Notes: a model not told the origin generated them from the letters alone. A stretch of DNA of 64,000 nucleotides from Fulvitalea axinellae (GCF_036492835.1 NZ_AP025314.1:372001-436000); one strand, 5' to 3'; counted from the first letter of the stretch, positions 37,320 through 46,778 are shown. Translations and numbers: made by a program.

Positions 37320-38177
37320 TCAGTTTTTGATTTGGTCAAATCCCTGCCCGTAAACGCCGACGACATTCGCCACCGACACAAAAGCGTCCGGATCTTCGTG
37401 TTTGGCGATGCTCAACACCCGCGAATACTCCGATTTGCGGACAATCACCATTATAATTTTCTTTTTCTCCTGAGAATACCAGCCCGTTCCGTCCAGAATA
37501 GTCAACCCGCGGTCCACTTCTTTTTCTATACGTTTGGCTATCGGTTCGAAATTATTCGAAAATATAAATAATTGTACCGAAGCGTTCCGGCCCGTGAGTA
37601 CGGAATCTACCACATAAGTCATCGAAACCATCACAACCGAAGCGTAAACGATGGCCGTAGGCGAACGGAAAACAAAAAACGACGCCCCGATAATCACCAT
37701 ATCCATATAAAGCAAAAGCTTGCCGGGCGAAGCGTTGCGGTATTTCATGATAATGGTGGCCAAAATGTCCGTACCGCCCAAACTTCCGCCCTGCGCAAGC
37801 ACCATCGCCGCGCCGATACCGGAAATTACGCCGCCGATGATGGCCGCCATAAAACGTTCGTCTACTACGGGCTCGGTAATAAATTGCTGGACAAGCCAGA
37901 ACATTATTGAGCCGAGCAAAACCCCGTACACGATTTTTAAACCGTAGGCTTTGCCCACATGGCGAATACCGACGGCGAGTAAAGCCACGTTTGCCAGCAA
38001 ATAAGTGTAACTGACCGGAATACCGGTTACTTGGTACACCAAAATACTGATGCCGCTAACGCCACCGCCTGAAATATTGGACGGGATAACAAACGCTCCC
38101 CAGCCCAAGACAAACAGCATAATCCCCACGGTAATAATCGAATATTCCCGGACAATTCTTAACGTTTCCTTATTCAT
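37320..38177 (-). CDS. YitT-family membrane protein (copy 2)
   Basis: 285 residues. The layout is the same as the copy at 13788-14654: membrane domain with VIPSNISGGGVSGISILVY and QGGSLGGTDILATIIMKY, then a DUF2179 domain (IIMVIVRKSEYSRVLSIAK). The transported substrate is unknown. It heads a two-gene operon. The upstream gap to 38834 is the longest unassigned stretch here. Confidence 0.88.
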   Translation of the reverse strand: MNKETLRIVREYSIITVGIMLFVLGWGAFVIPSNISGGGVSGISILVYQVTGIPVSYTYLLANVALLAVGIRHVGKAYGLKIVYGVLLGSIMFWLVQQFITEPVVDERFMAAIIGGVISGIGAAMVLAQGGSLGGTDILATIIMKYRNASPGKLLLYMDMVIIGASFFVFRSPTAIVYASVVMVSMTYVVDSVLTGRNASVQLFIFSNNFEPIAKRIEKEVDRGLTILDGTGWYSQEKKKIIMVIVRKSEYSRVLSIAKHEDPDAFVSVANVVGVYGQGFDQIKN

Positions 38178-38605
38178 AACTGTCTTCTCACGAAGTGTAT
38201 AATTCGTATTATGGCGCGAAAGTATGAAGCTTGTTCCAATTTTCTTACTCCAACGAGTCGTAAGCTCCGAGTTTTTCGTTTCGCCACCAATTTTGTGTAA
38301 GATGTATGTATGCTTAAGTCTTTTTCTGATAAAAAAATCACTTGTTTTATAAAAGGTTTAAATGGAAATAAGTATACTTGTGATGTTAGTTGATCGAAAT
38401 ACTATTTAACGACGCTAATTTGAAATTTAATTAAAAAAAGATGGGGTTTGGATTTTGTTTTTCATTTTCCCTCTTGTTTTGAATTTTATCGGGATTTTGG
38501 CTGGAAATCGCACGCAGATTTACAGCCGGTTTTCGGAGGATAAAAAATTACTATTGGTTTATACTTAGAAAGATAATATCTCAACTCTCTAATTTTTTGT
38601 CGATG
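38178..38605 (+). other. AT-rich intergenic region
   Basis: About 430 bases with A/T-rich sequence and no convincing reading frame. It should contain the promoter of the minus-strand yitT operon. A plus-strand terminator closes it at 38606, which hints at a short transcript from within this stretch. Confidence 0.4.
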
Positions 38606-38630
38606 GCGGGTGCTTTTACCCGCTATTTTT
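38606..38630 (+). terminator. Orphan plus-strand terminator
   Basis: GCGGGT/ACCCGC hairpin, six-base loop, then a T-run after TA. No plus-strand gene lies upstream for more than 1.9 kb. It may end a small RNA. Confidence 0.65.
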
Positions 38631-38756
38631 TTGCCCGAAAAAAAACATTCAGAGAAATCCCGGATTTTCGGGGCTTTGTGCCAGAATTGAAAAGTAAAGC
38701 GTAAAAATAAGGAGCAATGAAAAAGCGCTGTAATAATATTGTGAAGGCGAATAAAT

Positions 38757-38808
38757 GAAAAAAGTTCCGCGCGTTTCTGGGTGAAATTCCCTTTGACGCA
38801 CGGAACTT
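38757..38808 (-). terminator. Terminator of the sulfatase gene
   Basis: On the minus strand AAGTTCCGTGCGT pairs with ACGCGCGGAACTT around a long loop, followed by a T-run. Confidence 0.8.
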
Positions 38809-38834
38809 GAAAAAATATCTGTTGCGGGCTATTG

Positions 38835-40475
38835 TCAGATCACGATATTTTTATCGGATTCGCTCCAGCCCATTTCTTTTAGCTTTTTGGTGTTATTCTT
38901 ACGTGTGCGTTCCACTTTGTCCTTAGTTTTTTCTCGCTCTTCTTCAGTCATCTTATCCCAGCGCTGTTTTCCCACGAAACCGTTCCATTGTGTCGAGCCG
39001 TAATACGGATTTTGTGCGAATTTTTCGCCGTGGCCTTTCATTCTCGGATCGCCGGTTTTCGACAAGTATTCTTTTAACTCCGTGAACATCGAGTTTTTTG
39101 TTTCGGTAAAGGCCGGATTATCGGCGAGATTTTCGTTTTGGTACGGATCTTTTTTCACGTTAAAAAACTCCACCTCCGGACGCTTTCCGAAATTCATACG
39201 GTAAAACTTCCCTATTTCCGGATCATATTTCCCAGCTAGCAGAAAATCCTTCGTAGGACCGCTGTCAACATCGCCGTAAGGAAGGAAATTACGGTTGTTT
39301 TCCGGTGAAATGTCTCCGGACGGATACATGTCAGGCGTCAAGTTCCAAATCAGAAGATAATCGTCACGGCGGATTGCCCGGCTTGCGTAAGCTACGCCGT
39401 CAGCGTACGAATATGCGTGGCGCTCACGGTACGGGTAAGCCCGGTTACGAAGCGTTTTCAAGTTTTTTTCCGACTCCAAAGCCGGCAAAAGGCTCTGTCC
39501 GGTCATTCTTTCCGGAATTTTCTGGCCCGTGGCTTCCAGTATTGTCGGAGCGATGTCGATTAGGCTGACGATCTCGGAGATCCGCCGGCCTTTCTCGATT
39601 TTTCCTTTCCAATAAATCGCCAGCGGAACGTGCGCTCCGAATTCGTACAGATTCGCTTTGGCGCGCGGAAACGGCATTCCGTTATCCGACGTCACGATAA
39701 TGAGCGTATTTTCGAGCTCGTTTTTTTCTTCCAGAAATTCGACAATATTTTTCAGGTGAGAATCATAGTGCTCGATTTCGAAGAAATAATCCGCCACGTC
39801 GCTGGAAATGGTCGAATCTTTCGGCCAAAAACCGGGAAGCGGGACTTGGGCCAGATTTTTTCCGCCGAGACTAACGCCGGTGCCAGTAACGTAAGGCCGG
39901 TGAGGCTCTTTGGCGCCAAACCAGAAGCAAAACGGTTGGTCAGGTTTTTTCTCGCCGTAAAATTGCTTGAAGTTTTCGGTGTAATCGATATTGGACAGCG
40001 CCCATGTACCTTTTATTATCTGTTTCTTTTTTGAGCTGTAGTTTTTTCCCGCCGGATTTTGCTTGCGTTTTCCGCCCATAATTCCCGGGCCCCAGCCTTT
40101 GCCGGTCATTCCCACGGCGTAACCTTTTTCCGCCAAAATATCGGTGTAAGCCAGCTGTTCGTCTCCGAAGCGTCCCCAAAGTGTGGACGTTTCGCCGAGT
40201 TCCCAGCCGTTACGGCCGGTAAGCGCGGCCGCGCACGAAGGCGTGCAGGACGGCGCCGAAGCGTAAGCGTTTTCGAAATAGGCCCCGTTTCTTGCCAGAA
40301 AATCGAAACCCGGAGTTTTAAGCTCAGGAATATTCTCCATGCCGGTGTGTTTCCAGCTTTGGTCGTCGGAAATCACAAAAAGTATATTGGTTTTTTTCCG
40401 GGGCTTTTCCGGCGCGCAGGATTGCGAAAGGGCAGCCATTCCGGCGACACCCAAAGTGAGCAAAGTTTTTTTCAT
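38835..40475 (-). CDS. Sulfatase-family lipoprotein with altered formylglycine motif
   Basis: 546 residues from the ATG at 40475, chosen because it begins a lipoprotein signal (MKKTLLTLGVAG to SQSC, Cys20). The sulfatase core follows: NILFVISDDQS with metal-binding Asp pair (37-38), then the maturation motif at 77-81 and ALTGR. The motif reads C-T-P-S-C where the rule is C-x-P-S-R. TSDNGMPFP and a C-terminal subdomain complete the fold. Sulfatases remove sulfate esters from glycans; many in marine Bacteroidota act on algal polysaccharides. The maturase is not encoded here. Whether Cys77 can still be converted to formylglycine is open. Confidence 0.88.
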   Translation of the reverse strand: MKKTLLTLGVAGMAALSQSCAPEKPRKKTNILFVISDDQSWKHTGMENIPELKTPGFDFLARNGAYFENAYASAPSCTPSCAAALTGRNGWELGETSTLWGRFGDEQLAYTDILAEKGYAVGMTGKGWGPGIMGGKRKQNPAGKNYSSKKKQIIKGTWALSNIDYTENFKQFYGEKKPDQPFCFWFGAKEPHRPYVTGTGVSLGGKNLAQVPLPGFWPKDSTISSDVADYFFEIEHYDSHLKNIVEFLEEKNELENTLIIVTSDNGMPFPRAKANLYEFGAHVPLAIYWKGKIEKGRRISEIVSLIDIAPTILEATGQKIPERMTGQSLLPALESEKNLKTLRNRAYPYRERHAYSYADGVAYASRAIRRDDYLLIWNLTPDMYPSGDISPENNRNFLPYGDVDSGPTKDFLLAGKYDPEIGKFYRMNFGKRPEVEFFNVKKDPYQNENLADNPAFTETKNSMFTELKEYLSKTGDPRMKGHGEKFAQNPYYGSTQWNGFVGKQRWDKMTEEEREKTKDKVERTRKNNTKKLKEMGWSESDKNIVI

Positions 40476-40963
40476 ATGCGTGGATCGAAAATATGAATGG
40501 GTCTGAAAGCCGGGCGAGAATCGGTCCTTAGACGAAAGGCGCAATATAATTTCTGGCGCGTGAGATACCGTGTACTATCAGATACCGAAATCAACTGAAA
40601 ACAAAAAGGAGTAAATAAAATCATTTGTGATACACTCCGAATAAAGGAGCGGATAAGAAAACAATTATCGCTTTAAATGGAGCCTTTTTCTTATGCTGTT
40701 TTTTGATCTGTTAAGAGTTTATAAAAGTTATAATATGATTGTGTGTTCTTTGATCGTCTCTTGGTTATACCGCTCAAGGTAATGTTTTGCCAAAAAAATA
40801 AAATTATCATTAAGCTCTTGCGACTATATTGGTTTCTATCTGCTTATGCTCTACTTTCATTGCTGGCTCACTTTTTTATTGTCATTTTCGATGACTTTTA
40901 TTCTAATAAAAGTTAGAAGAAGGAGCCGTTTTTTTTAACAAAAATTATTTGTGATATCGTCTA
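40476..40963 (+). other. AT-rich intergenic region between sulfatase and receptor genes
   Basis: About 490 bases between divergent genes. It is rich in A and T with no coding frame, RNA gene or strict promoter pair that I can support. It should hold the promoters of both genes. Confidence 0.4.
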
Positions 40964-43405
40964 ATGACCATTATGTGCATTAAAAAATTCAGTTTAAACT
41001 TTTCATTTGTTCTTTTCGTCATGTTTTCGGCGCTGATTTTTTCTGTCGTCCCTTTTTCAAAAGCTTTTGCGCAAAACGGAAAGATAACAGGTCGTATTTT
41101 CAACAAAATTAACAACCAAGCTGTACCTTTTGCCAATGTGGCGGTGATAGAAACAGGCAAAGGCGCCGTAACCGACGCCGACGGCAAGTTCGAAATAGCA
41201 GGACTTTCGCCGGGGCTTTACAATTTGCGCGCTTCGGCAGTCGGATTTTCGCCTAAGACCGTTTACGAGATCCGGGTTTTTAACTCAAAACCCGCCGTGG
41301 CCGATTTTGCGCTGGAAGAAAGCTCCACAAAACTCGAAGAAGTTTCGGTGACGGCTTCTTCTTTCGAAAAAACGGAGGAAAGTCCGGTCAGTTTGCGTTC
41401 TATCGGCGTGGATCAGGCGCGTAGAACGCCCGGCGCAAACCGTGATATTTCAAAAGCTTTGCGTTCTTTGCCCGGAGTGACGGGGACGGTTTCTTTTCGC
41501 AATGATATTATCGTGCGTGGCGGGGCGCCCGGCGAGAACAAATATTATGTGGACGGAATAGAAGTGCCCGTAATCAATCACTTTCAGACGCAGGGCGGAT
41601 CCGGCGGGCCTGTTGGGTTGATCAACGTTGATTTCATCAAAAAAGTGAACTTTTATTCGGGCGCTTTTCCGGCGAGCCGGGGAAACGCCACAAGTTCCGT
41701 GATAGAATTTGAGCAGAAAGACGGCCGTGACGACGGTTTTGGGCTCAACGCCGTAATCGGCGCATCTGATATGGGACTAACGCTTGAGGGACCTTTGTCC
41801 GAAAAAACTACGGCCATATTTTCCGTGCGCCGTTCTTATCTCCAATTTCTGTTCAAAGCTTTGGATCTCTCTTTTTTGCCGACGTATAATGATGCCCAGT
41901 TTAAAATCAAGACACAGTTTAACGAAAAACATCAGCTGAGTTTTATCGGCTTGGGCGCTTTTGATGATCTTGAGTTGAATACCGACGCCAACGACACGAA
42001 AGAGCAGCGCTACACGCTCAGAAATATTCCGGTAAACGGCCAGTGGAACTACGCCGTGGGCGCAAAATACGTGTATTTCCGTGACAACGGATACGTGACG
42101 GCGATTCTGAGCAGAAATGCGCTTGACAATTGGGCGGAGAAATACGATAACAATGACGATTCCAAGCCGGAAAACCTGAGACTGGATTATAATTCGCGCG
42201 AAACGGAGACGCACCTTAGGCTCGAAACTTTTCGTGATTACGGAAAATACAGCCTCGGTTACGGCGCCAATTATACTTACGCCGAATATCTGTCGGAAAC
42301 TTTTAACCGCTTTCCGTCGCAAAACGGAACGGTGACCAAAGATTTCCGCTCCACTTTCGGGCTCAACCGTTGGGGCGCTTACGTACAGGCCAACAAAACG
42401 GCGGCGAACGAAAAACTCACCCTTTCTTTGGGTGCGCGCGTAGACGCGAACGATTATTCTTCGGACATGTCAAACCCGCTCGAACAGTTCTCGCCGCGTT
42501 TTTCGGCTTCTTATGAGCTGGATTCGCAGTGGGTTGTGAATATGAACACCGGAATTTTCTACCAACTTCCGGCCTACACGGTTTTGGGCTACCGGGAAAA
42601 CTCCAACGCGCCACTGAAAAATAAAGAGAACGGTTTGAAGTACATCCGTTCCACGCATTTTGTGGCGGGCGTAGAACATCGCGTCTCGGACGTGACACGA
42701 ATTACGGCCGAAGGTTTTCTGAAGCTTTACTCGCAGTATCCGTTTTTGATACGCGACCAGATAAGTCTCGCCAATTTGGGCGGAGATTTTGGCGTGGTCG
42801 GTAACGATGAGGTTACTTCCGACGGAAAAGGACGCGCTTACGGCCTGGAAATTTTGGTGGAACAAAAACTTCTGAAAGGATTTTACGGTATGTTGGCCTA
42901 TACGCTGGCGTGGAGCGAATTCGCGGACAAAAACGGCGATTATGTTCCGTCTTCTTGGGACAGCCGGCACAGCGTGAGCCTTACGGCGGGCAAAAAATTC
43001 AAAAAAGGTTGGGAAGCCGGCCTGCGTTGGCTCTTTAGTTCCGGTGCGCCGTTTACGCCGTACGATTTGCCGGCTTCGGTGGCCGTGCGCGACGGTGGCG
43101 TAGTGCCGACGGCGGGCGTTTTGGACTACGGAAAACTGAACACCGAACGCGCCGACGTGTACCAAACGCTGGATTTGCGCGTGGATAAAAAGTTCTTCTA
43201 CAAAACCTGGACGCTGGGCCTTTACCTGGATATTCAGAACCTGACGGGAAGTAAATTTTTGGGCAAAGAAAACATAGACATTCAGCGTGACGACGCCGGA
43301 GTGGCCGTAATAAACCCCGCCAACCCGAGCGAGTACGCGTATGAGCTGTTGAAAAACGAATCAGGTACAACCATCCCGACTATTGGGGTGATTATAGAGC
43401 TATAA
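40964..43405 (+). CDS. TonB-dependent receptor with CarboxypepD_reg-like domain
   Basis: 813 residues. A long signal sequence ends near AFAQNG. A carboxypeptidase regulatory-like domain (about 38-125, KITGRIFNKINNQAVPFAN) precedes the plug (SLPGVTGTVSFRNDIIVRGG, APGENKYYVDGIEVPV) and a beta-barrel ending VGVIIEL-type strands. The start is uncertain: ATGs at 40964 and 40973 are both possible. It probably imports a ligand with TonB; the neighbouring divergent sulfatase suggests a sulfated glycan or a unit released from one, but that is inference. A terminator follows at 43449. Confidence 0.88.
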   Translation: MTIMCIKKFSLNFSFVLFVMFSALIFSVVPFSKAFAQNGKITGRIFNKINNQAVPFANVAVIETGKGAVTDADGKFEIAGLSPGLYNLRASAVGFSPKTVYEIRVFNSKPAVADFALEESSTKLEEVSVTASSFEKTEESPVSLRSIGVDQARRTPGANRDISKALRSLPGVTGTVSFRNDIIVRGGAPGENKYYVDGIEVPVINHFQTQGGSGGPVGLINVDFIKKVNFYSGAFPASRGNATSSVIEFEQKDGRDDGFGLNAVIGASDMGLTLEGPLSEKTTAIFSVRRSYLQFLFKALDLSFLPTYNDAQFKIKTQFNEKHQLSFIGLGAFDDLELNTDANDTKEQRYTLRNIPVNGQWNYAVGAKYVYFRDNGYVTAILSRNALDNWAEKYDNNDDSKPENLRLDYNSRETETHLRLETFRDYGKYSLGYGANYTYAEYLSETFNRFPSQNGTVTKDFRSTFGLNRWGAYVQANKTAANEKLTLSLGARVDANDYSSDMSNPLEQFSPRFSASYELDSQWVVNMNTGIFYQLPAYTVLGYRENSNAPLKNKENGLKYIRSTHFVAGVEHRVSDVTRITAEGFLKLYSQYPFLIRDQISLANLGGDFGVVGNDEVTSDGKGRAYGLEILVEQKLLKGFYGMLAYTLAWSEFADKNGDYVPSSWDSRHSVSLTAGKKFKKGWEAGLRWLFSSGAPFTPYDLPASVAVRDGGVVPTAGVLDYGKLNTERADVYQTLDLRVDKKFFYKTWTLGLYLDIQNLTGSKFLGKENIDIQRDDAGVAVINPANPSEYAYELLKNESGTTIPTIGVIIEL

Positions 43406-43448
43406 AAAATAAAACGACCGGGAATAAATAGAAAAAACCGGATTGAAC

Positions 43449-43480
43449 AAAAAAAGCGACGTTTCAGCGTCGCTTTTTTT
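43449..43480 (+). terminator. Intrinsic terminator of the second receptor gene
   Basis: AAAGCGACG/CGTCGCTTT stem, short loop, T-run, about 45 bases after the stop. Confidence 0.9.
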
Positions 43481-43516
43481 CGTTAAGAAAATTTTGTCAC
43501 GGAAATCCCTCGCCTT

Positions 43517-43526
43517 ATCACTCCTT
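43517..43526 (+). repeat. Target site duplication, left copy
   Basis: ATCACTCCTT directly abuts the left IS end and is repeated exactly at 44790-44799 after the right end. Confidence 0.92.
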
Positions 43527-44789
43527 CAGGGCCTGTTCATAAAGCGTCTGAGAAAATAGGAGCTTACCACCATGAATTGCAATTTTGAATTACCACAAAC
43601 AAACTTGCGGTTGATGGATAAGCTCCCAAAAAAACGAAATTAATCAATACTACCTCCAGTTACAACTAAGCCTTGTAGACCACAGGAACGCCAAGGGGAA
43701 GAAGCACGAACTGGCTTTTGTCGTACTGTGCTTTATGCTTGCCGTATTCAGGAGCGGAGGAAAACTCAATTTCTCACAGATTCACCGCTCAATGAAAAGG
43801 GATCACGATTATTGGCGGGATTTCACAGGTGGTAAAAGTAAGTGTTGTGTGAGCCGTGTTCAACTCCGAAGAATCCTGAAGGATACAGATATACAGGGAC
43901 TTAAGGCGGTTGCTGAAACCACTTTTAACGCAAACGAAACTATAGATCCGCAAGCTCTTCAATGGTTTTCGATTGACGGTAAAGAACTCCGGGGGAGTAT
44001 CGACAAATCCTCAGGGGACAAACGCGGGGAAAGCGTGGTTCTGGTTACCGCGCAAGAAGATAAAACCAGCAAGGTTGTAGGCTACTATTCGGGTACCAAA
44101 GACTCCGAGCGGGGTATTGTCGACGAATATTTTGAAACTCAATCCGGTCTTTCGGGAACGGCTTATACGATGGATGCCCTTCACAATAATTCCGGGTTAC
44201 TGGAGGGAATCCATGGAAAACGGGGCGTCTACCTTTCACAAATAAAAGGGAACCAGAAAATACTCCGTGAAGACCTTCGAGACATGGAGCGGAGATCAGA
44301 ATGTTTGGATTATAAAAAGACCGTCGAAAAGGGCCATGGCAGGATCGAAACAAGAATATACCGGACCTACCCGGTGGAAACGGGATGCTTGGAGCGTCGC
44401 TGGTCGAATACGGGGATGAGCTGCTTCATACGGGTAGACCGTACCCGTAAAGTCGTTAAAACAGGAAAAACATCAAGCGAGACATCATACTACGTCAGCA
44501 ATATAAATACCGGTCTTATTGATCAATACAACTTGCCTAACGCCGTAAGGGGACACTGGTCCGTAGAGGCAAACAATAATATGAGGGATACGAACTTCGG
44601 AGAGGACGGGTTAAGGAGCCTTGTCTCTGGTATACAGCAAAGTGTTTCATGTATTTTGACTGCTGTAATGAATATTTTGATCCAAAGGAACGCTGGTGAA
44701 AATATGAATGAAATGCGAGAGGAGATCGTAGCAGATATAAATTCTATTCACCAATATTTTAATAGATAGACCTTTATGAACAAGCCCTG
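43527..44789 (+). mobile_element. Complete insertion sequence, ISAs1 family, 1263 bp
   Basis: The ends are inverted repeats: CAGGGCCTGTTCATAAAG at the left, and the complement of CAGGGCTTGTTCATAAAG at the right, with one mismatch in the first 18 bases. They enclose one transposase gene of the ISAs1 type and are flanked by a perfect 10-bp target duplication, in line with the 8-10 bp known for ISAs1. Intact ends and duplication point to a fairly recent insertion. The site is the intergenic region after the TonB receptor terminator, so no gene is broken. Confidence 0.93.
43572..44769 (+). pseudogene. ISAs1-family transposase with +1 frame discontinuity in an A7 run
   Basis: The main frame encodes 344 residues from the first in-frame ATG (43735), with the ISAs1 DDE features: FSIDGKELRGS, YTMDALHNN and VRGHWSVEANNNMRDTNFGED. 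The family N-terminus LVDHRNAKGKKHELAFVVLC is encoded in the same frame upstream of that ATG, back to a stop at 43612. The only good start, ATG at 43572 (MNCNFELPQTNL) or 43614, is in another frame, which runs into a stop at 43641. Removing one A from the seven at 43628-43634 would join both parts into one protein of about 399 residues. So the gene is frameshifted, expressed by slippage, or affected by a homopolymer sequencing error. An alternative is a non-ATG start. Confidence 0.75.
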
Positions 44790-44799
44790 ATCACTCCTT
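44790..44799 (+). repeat. Target site duplication, right copy
   Basis: ATCACTCCTT, identical to the left copy at 43517-43526. Confidence 0.92.
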
Positions 44800-45160
44800 A
44801 CACTATGCACTTGAACAAAATTATCCTTGTTTTATTATTGACGCCAATACGTTCCAAAAAACTAATCTCAGGCCTTTATTTTTCTTCCATAACCGCAATG
44901 CTTTTGGGTGGAAGAAAAATTTGTAGCCGTATTTGAGAGATTTTTTGGTTACTTTTTGATCTCTCAACTAGCGAAGCGTTCTCATGAACTCCTTTGAAAG
45001 AAAACAAGAGTGAATAAAAAGTAACACCGGGGCTTACTCAGTGCAAAATATCAGTGGTTTCGGGATAATGCATTTTTAATGCTGATAAATAAGTCAGGGT
45101 GCATAATGCGCATGAATTATCGGCGGGAAAATATGGGCGCTTTTTCAGTGAGGTTTCCGG
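44800..45160 (+). other. Intergenic region with two inverted repeats
   Basis: No gene seen in 360 bases. TTTTTCTTCCA at 44879 pairs with TGGAAGAAAAA ending at 44919. GAGAGAT at 44935 pairs with ATCTCTC ending at 44965. They could be RNA stems or decayed terminators. Confidence 0.45.
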
Positions 45161-45670
45161 TTATTTCGTAATCGTGAACTCTTGGCTTAGCCTTATGCCT
45201 TCGTCCACATATTTTCCGTTGAACCAAAGCGAATCGATCATAATATATGATTCTATTTTGGGTTTGTATTTTAAATCGACTGTATCTCTGTCCGTTGGGC
45301 TCCATTCGATTAAATACCTTGATTTTTTCTCAAGAGAATTCACGGGCCGAAAATAGAAGCTGTAACGACTGTTATCGCTTTTGGGGCTTAGGCGGGAGAA
45401 CCACCCTCTTTGGCCGTCGGTTTTTTCGGTATCATAAAGCTCTCCGTTTTTGATATAATAAAGCCCTACCCAAGATTCCCGGATTTGTTGTGGATGAGTA
45501 TAATGGACCATATTTCCGCCGTCTTTATCAAGAATGGTGATTTCTAGTCTAACGTCATCACCCTCAGGCATGGGGGCGCAACAAGTTTTTTCAACGCAAG
45601 AGGCGATTGACAAAAAGATCAGGGCGTAGGCGACGAGTTGAATTTTGCGTAGTGTAAAAGTGTTTTTCAT
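45161..45670 (-). CDS. Hypothetical lipoprotein, 169 residues
   Basis: Lipoprotein signal ending in SIASC (Cys25), followed by a Cys pair (EKTCCAPMPEGDD). The mature part looks like a small beta-sandwich (DVRLEITILDKDGG, SRYSFYFRP, SRYLIEWSPTDRD). No family recognised. The gene is divergent from a secreted Cys/His protein at 45965 and lies beside the insertion sequence. It may be a structural envelope protein or a protective partner of the divergent gene product; the latter is speculative. Confidence 0.7.
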   Translation of the reverse strand: MKNTFTLRKIQLVAYALIFLSIASCVEKTCCAPMPEGDDVRLEITILDKDGGNMVHYTHPQQIRESWVGLYYIKNGELYDTEKTDGQRGWFSRLSPKSDNSRYSFYFRPVNSLEKKSRYLIEWSPTDRDTVDLKYKPKIESYIMIDSLWFNGKYVDEGIRLSQEFTITK

Positions 45671-45964
45671 TAAATGATGGTTTTAACTCAAAAAAAGAAT
45701 AGCTAAGCCGTTTTGCTTTAGCGAAACCGTGAAGGTTATAAGCGGAAGAAAAATTAGGCTCCGCTTTTCTGCTTTTTTTAAAGACAGTCGAAGTTTTTCG
45801 ACGGTTCGAATTCGGATTAAGAAAATCATTATGAGTTAGTTGGTTTCCGTTATCTGATGTTTTTTAGTTTCAGATAAAAAATTTAAAAATTTTTCATCTG
45901 AAAAGTAACTTCTGTATTTATCTCCGTTATATGGTCGTGAAAGAGACTGAGTGAAGACCATAAC

Positions 45965-46654
45965 ATGACATATTCGAAATTGTCCGTTTGGGGGTGTAGC
46001 TTTTTGGTTGCATTTCTTGCGGTTACTTTTAAACCTGTTTTTTCTGTGGCGCAAACTGATGGGCCCGTTTCTATTTTGAGTTTTGTAACGCCACTGGATA
46101 CAGCCCTAGCGGAAGGATCCGCGTATACTTACCGCATTAATTGTCTTTGGAACAAAGACAGCGTGGATTTGCTATGGGTAAATCCGGAGGAGTATGACCG
46201 GGTACAGGCCAAGCGCATTAAAAACGCGACTGACACGGCCGGACTGGAAGGAAAACGCCAATTTCTGTTTACCACGTCCCAAAACTGTTTCAGTTATGCT
46301 CTGCAAAAGTACTTTGAGCATCACCGTATCGATTGTTCGCCCTTGATCGATTCGTTGACAAAAATAAATAGCGACGCTATGAGCCAAATTTTGGCGAGCA
46401 GTTTTAAAAAGCGTCTCAGTTTTCATACAAAACCGGCCCGCAACCTGAAAACGCCTTTGCCCGACGGCAGTCTTGTGCTGTTTCGCTATAAAAACGGCCG
46501 TCTGCAACACGCCATGTTTTACAGCGACGGCGTAATCCATTCGAAAAACGGGATGTGGCCCGCCACCGAATACCGAAAGCTAAAAGAACCTTTCAAAAAA
46601 TATTGGGACGCCGGAACGGTGGAAGTTTATTTCCACAGGGAAATCGGAGTCTGA
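45965..46654 (+). CDS. Secreted protein with NlpC/P60-like Cys-His arrangement
   Basis: 229 residues with a signal peptide (about 1-30). Cys108 in SQNCFSYALQKYF stands at the start of a predicted helix, and His182 in LQHAMFYSDG begins a strand pair, with His192 in VIHSKNG as a possible third member. That order and spacing is what NlpC/P60 and CHAP-type papain-fold hydrolases show, which cut peptidoglycan peptides or amides. Overall similarity to a named family is not evident, so activity is inferred. The 300 bases before it hold no gene. A terminator follows at 46752. Confidence 0.6.
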   Translation: MTYSKLSVWGCSFLVAFLAVTFKPVFSVAQTDGPVSILSFVTPLDTALAEGSAYTYRINCLWNKDSVDLLWVNPEEYDRVQAKRIKNATDTAGLEGKRQFLFTTSQNCFSYALQKYFEHHRIDCSPLIDSLTKINSDAMSQILASSFKKRLSFHTKPARNLKTPLPDGSLVLFRYKNGRLQHAMFYSDGVIHSKNGMWPATEYRKLKEPFKKYWDAGTVEVYFHREIGV

Positions 46655-46751
46655 AAAAGCCGAGAAAAAACGCTGTCGATTTTTTTCGGCGAAAAGATGT
46701 TACGTGTGCAAGCGCAACACTATCCACAGGACGGATATTGTGCGTGAATAC

Positions 46752-46778
46752 AAACCCCGGAGGGATACCGGGGTTTTG
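46752..46778 (+). terminator. Intrinsic terminator after the NlpC-like gene
   Basis: AAACCCCGG/CCGGGGTTT stem with a seven-base loop and T-tract. Confidence 0.88.

Noticed and set aside
38717..38758. 13-codon micro-frame with an AGGAG-like site (MKKRCNNIVKANK)
   Set aside because: Too short to support, next to the sulfatase terminator, and Shine-Dalgarno sites are not reliable in Bacteroidota.
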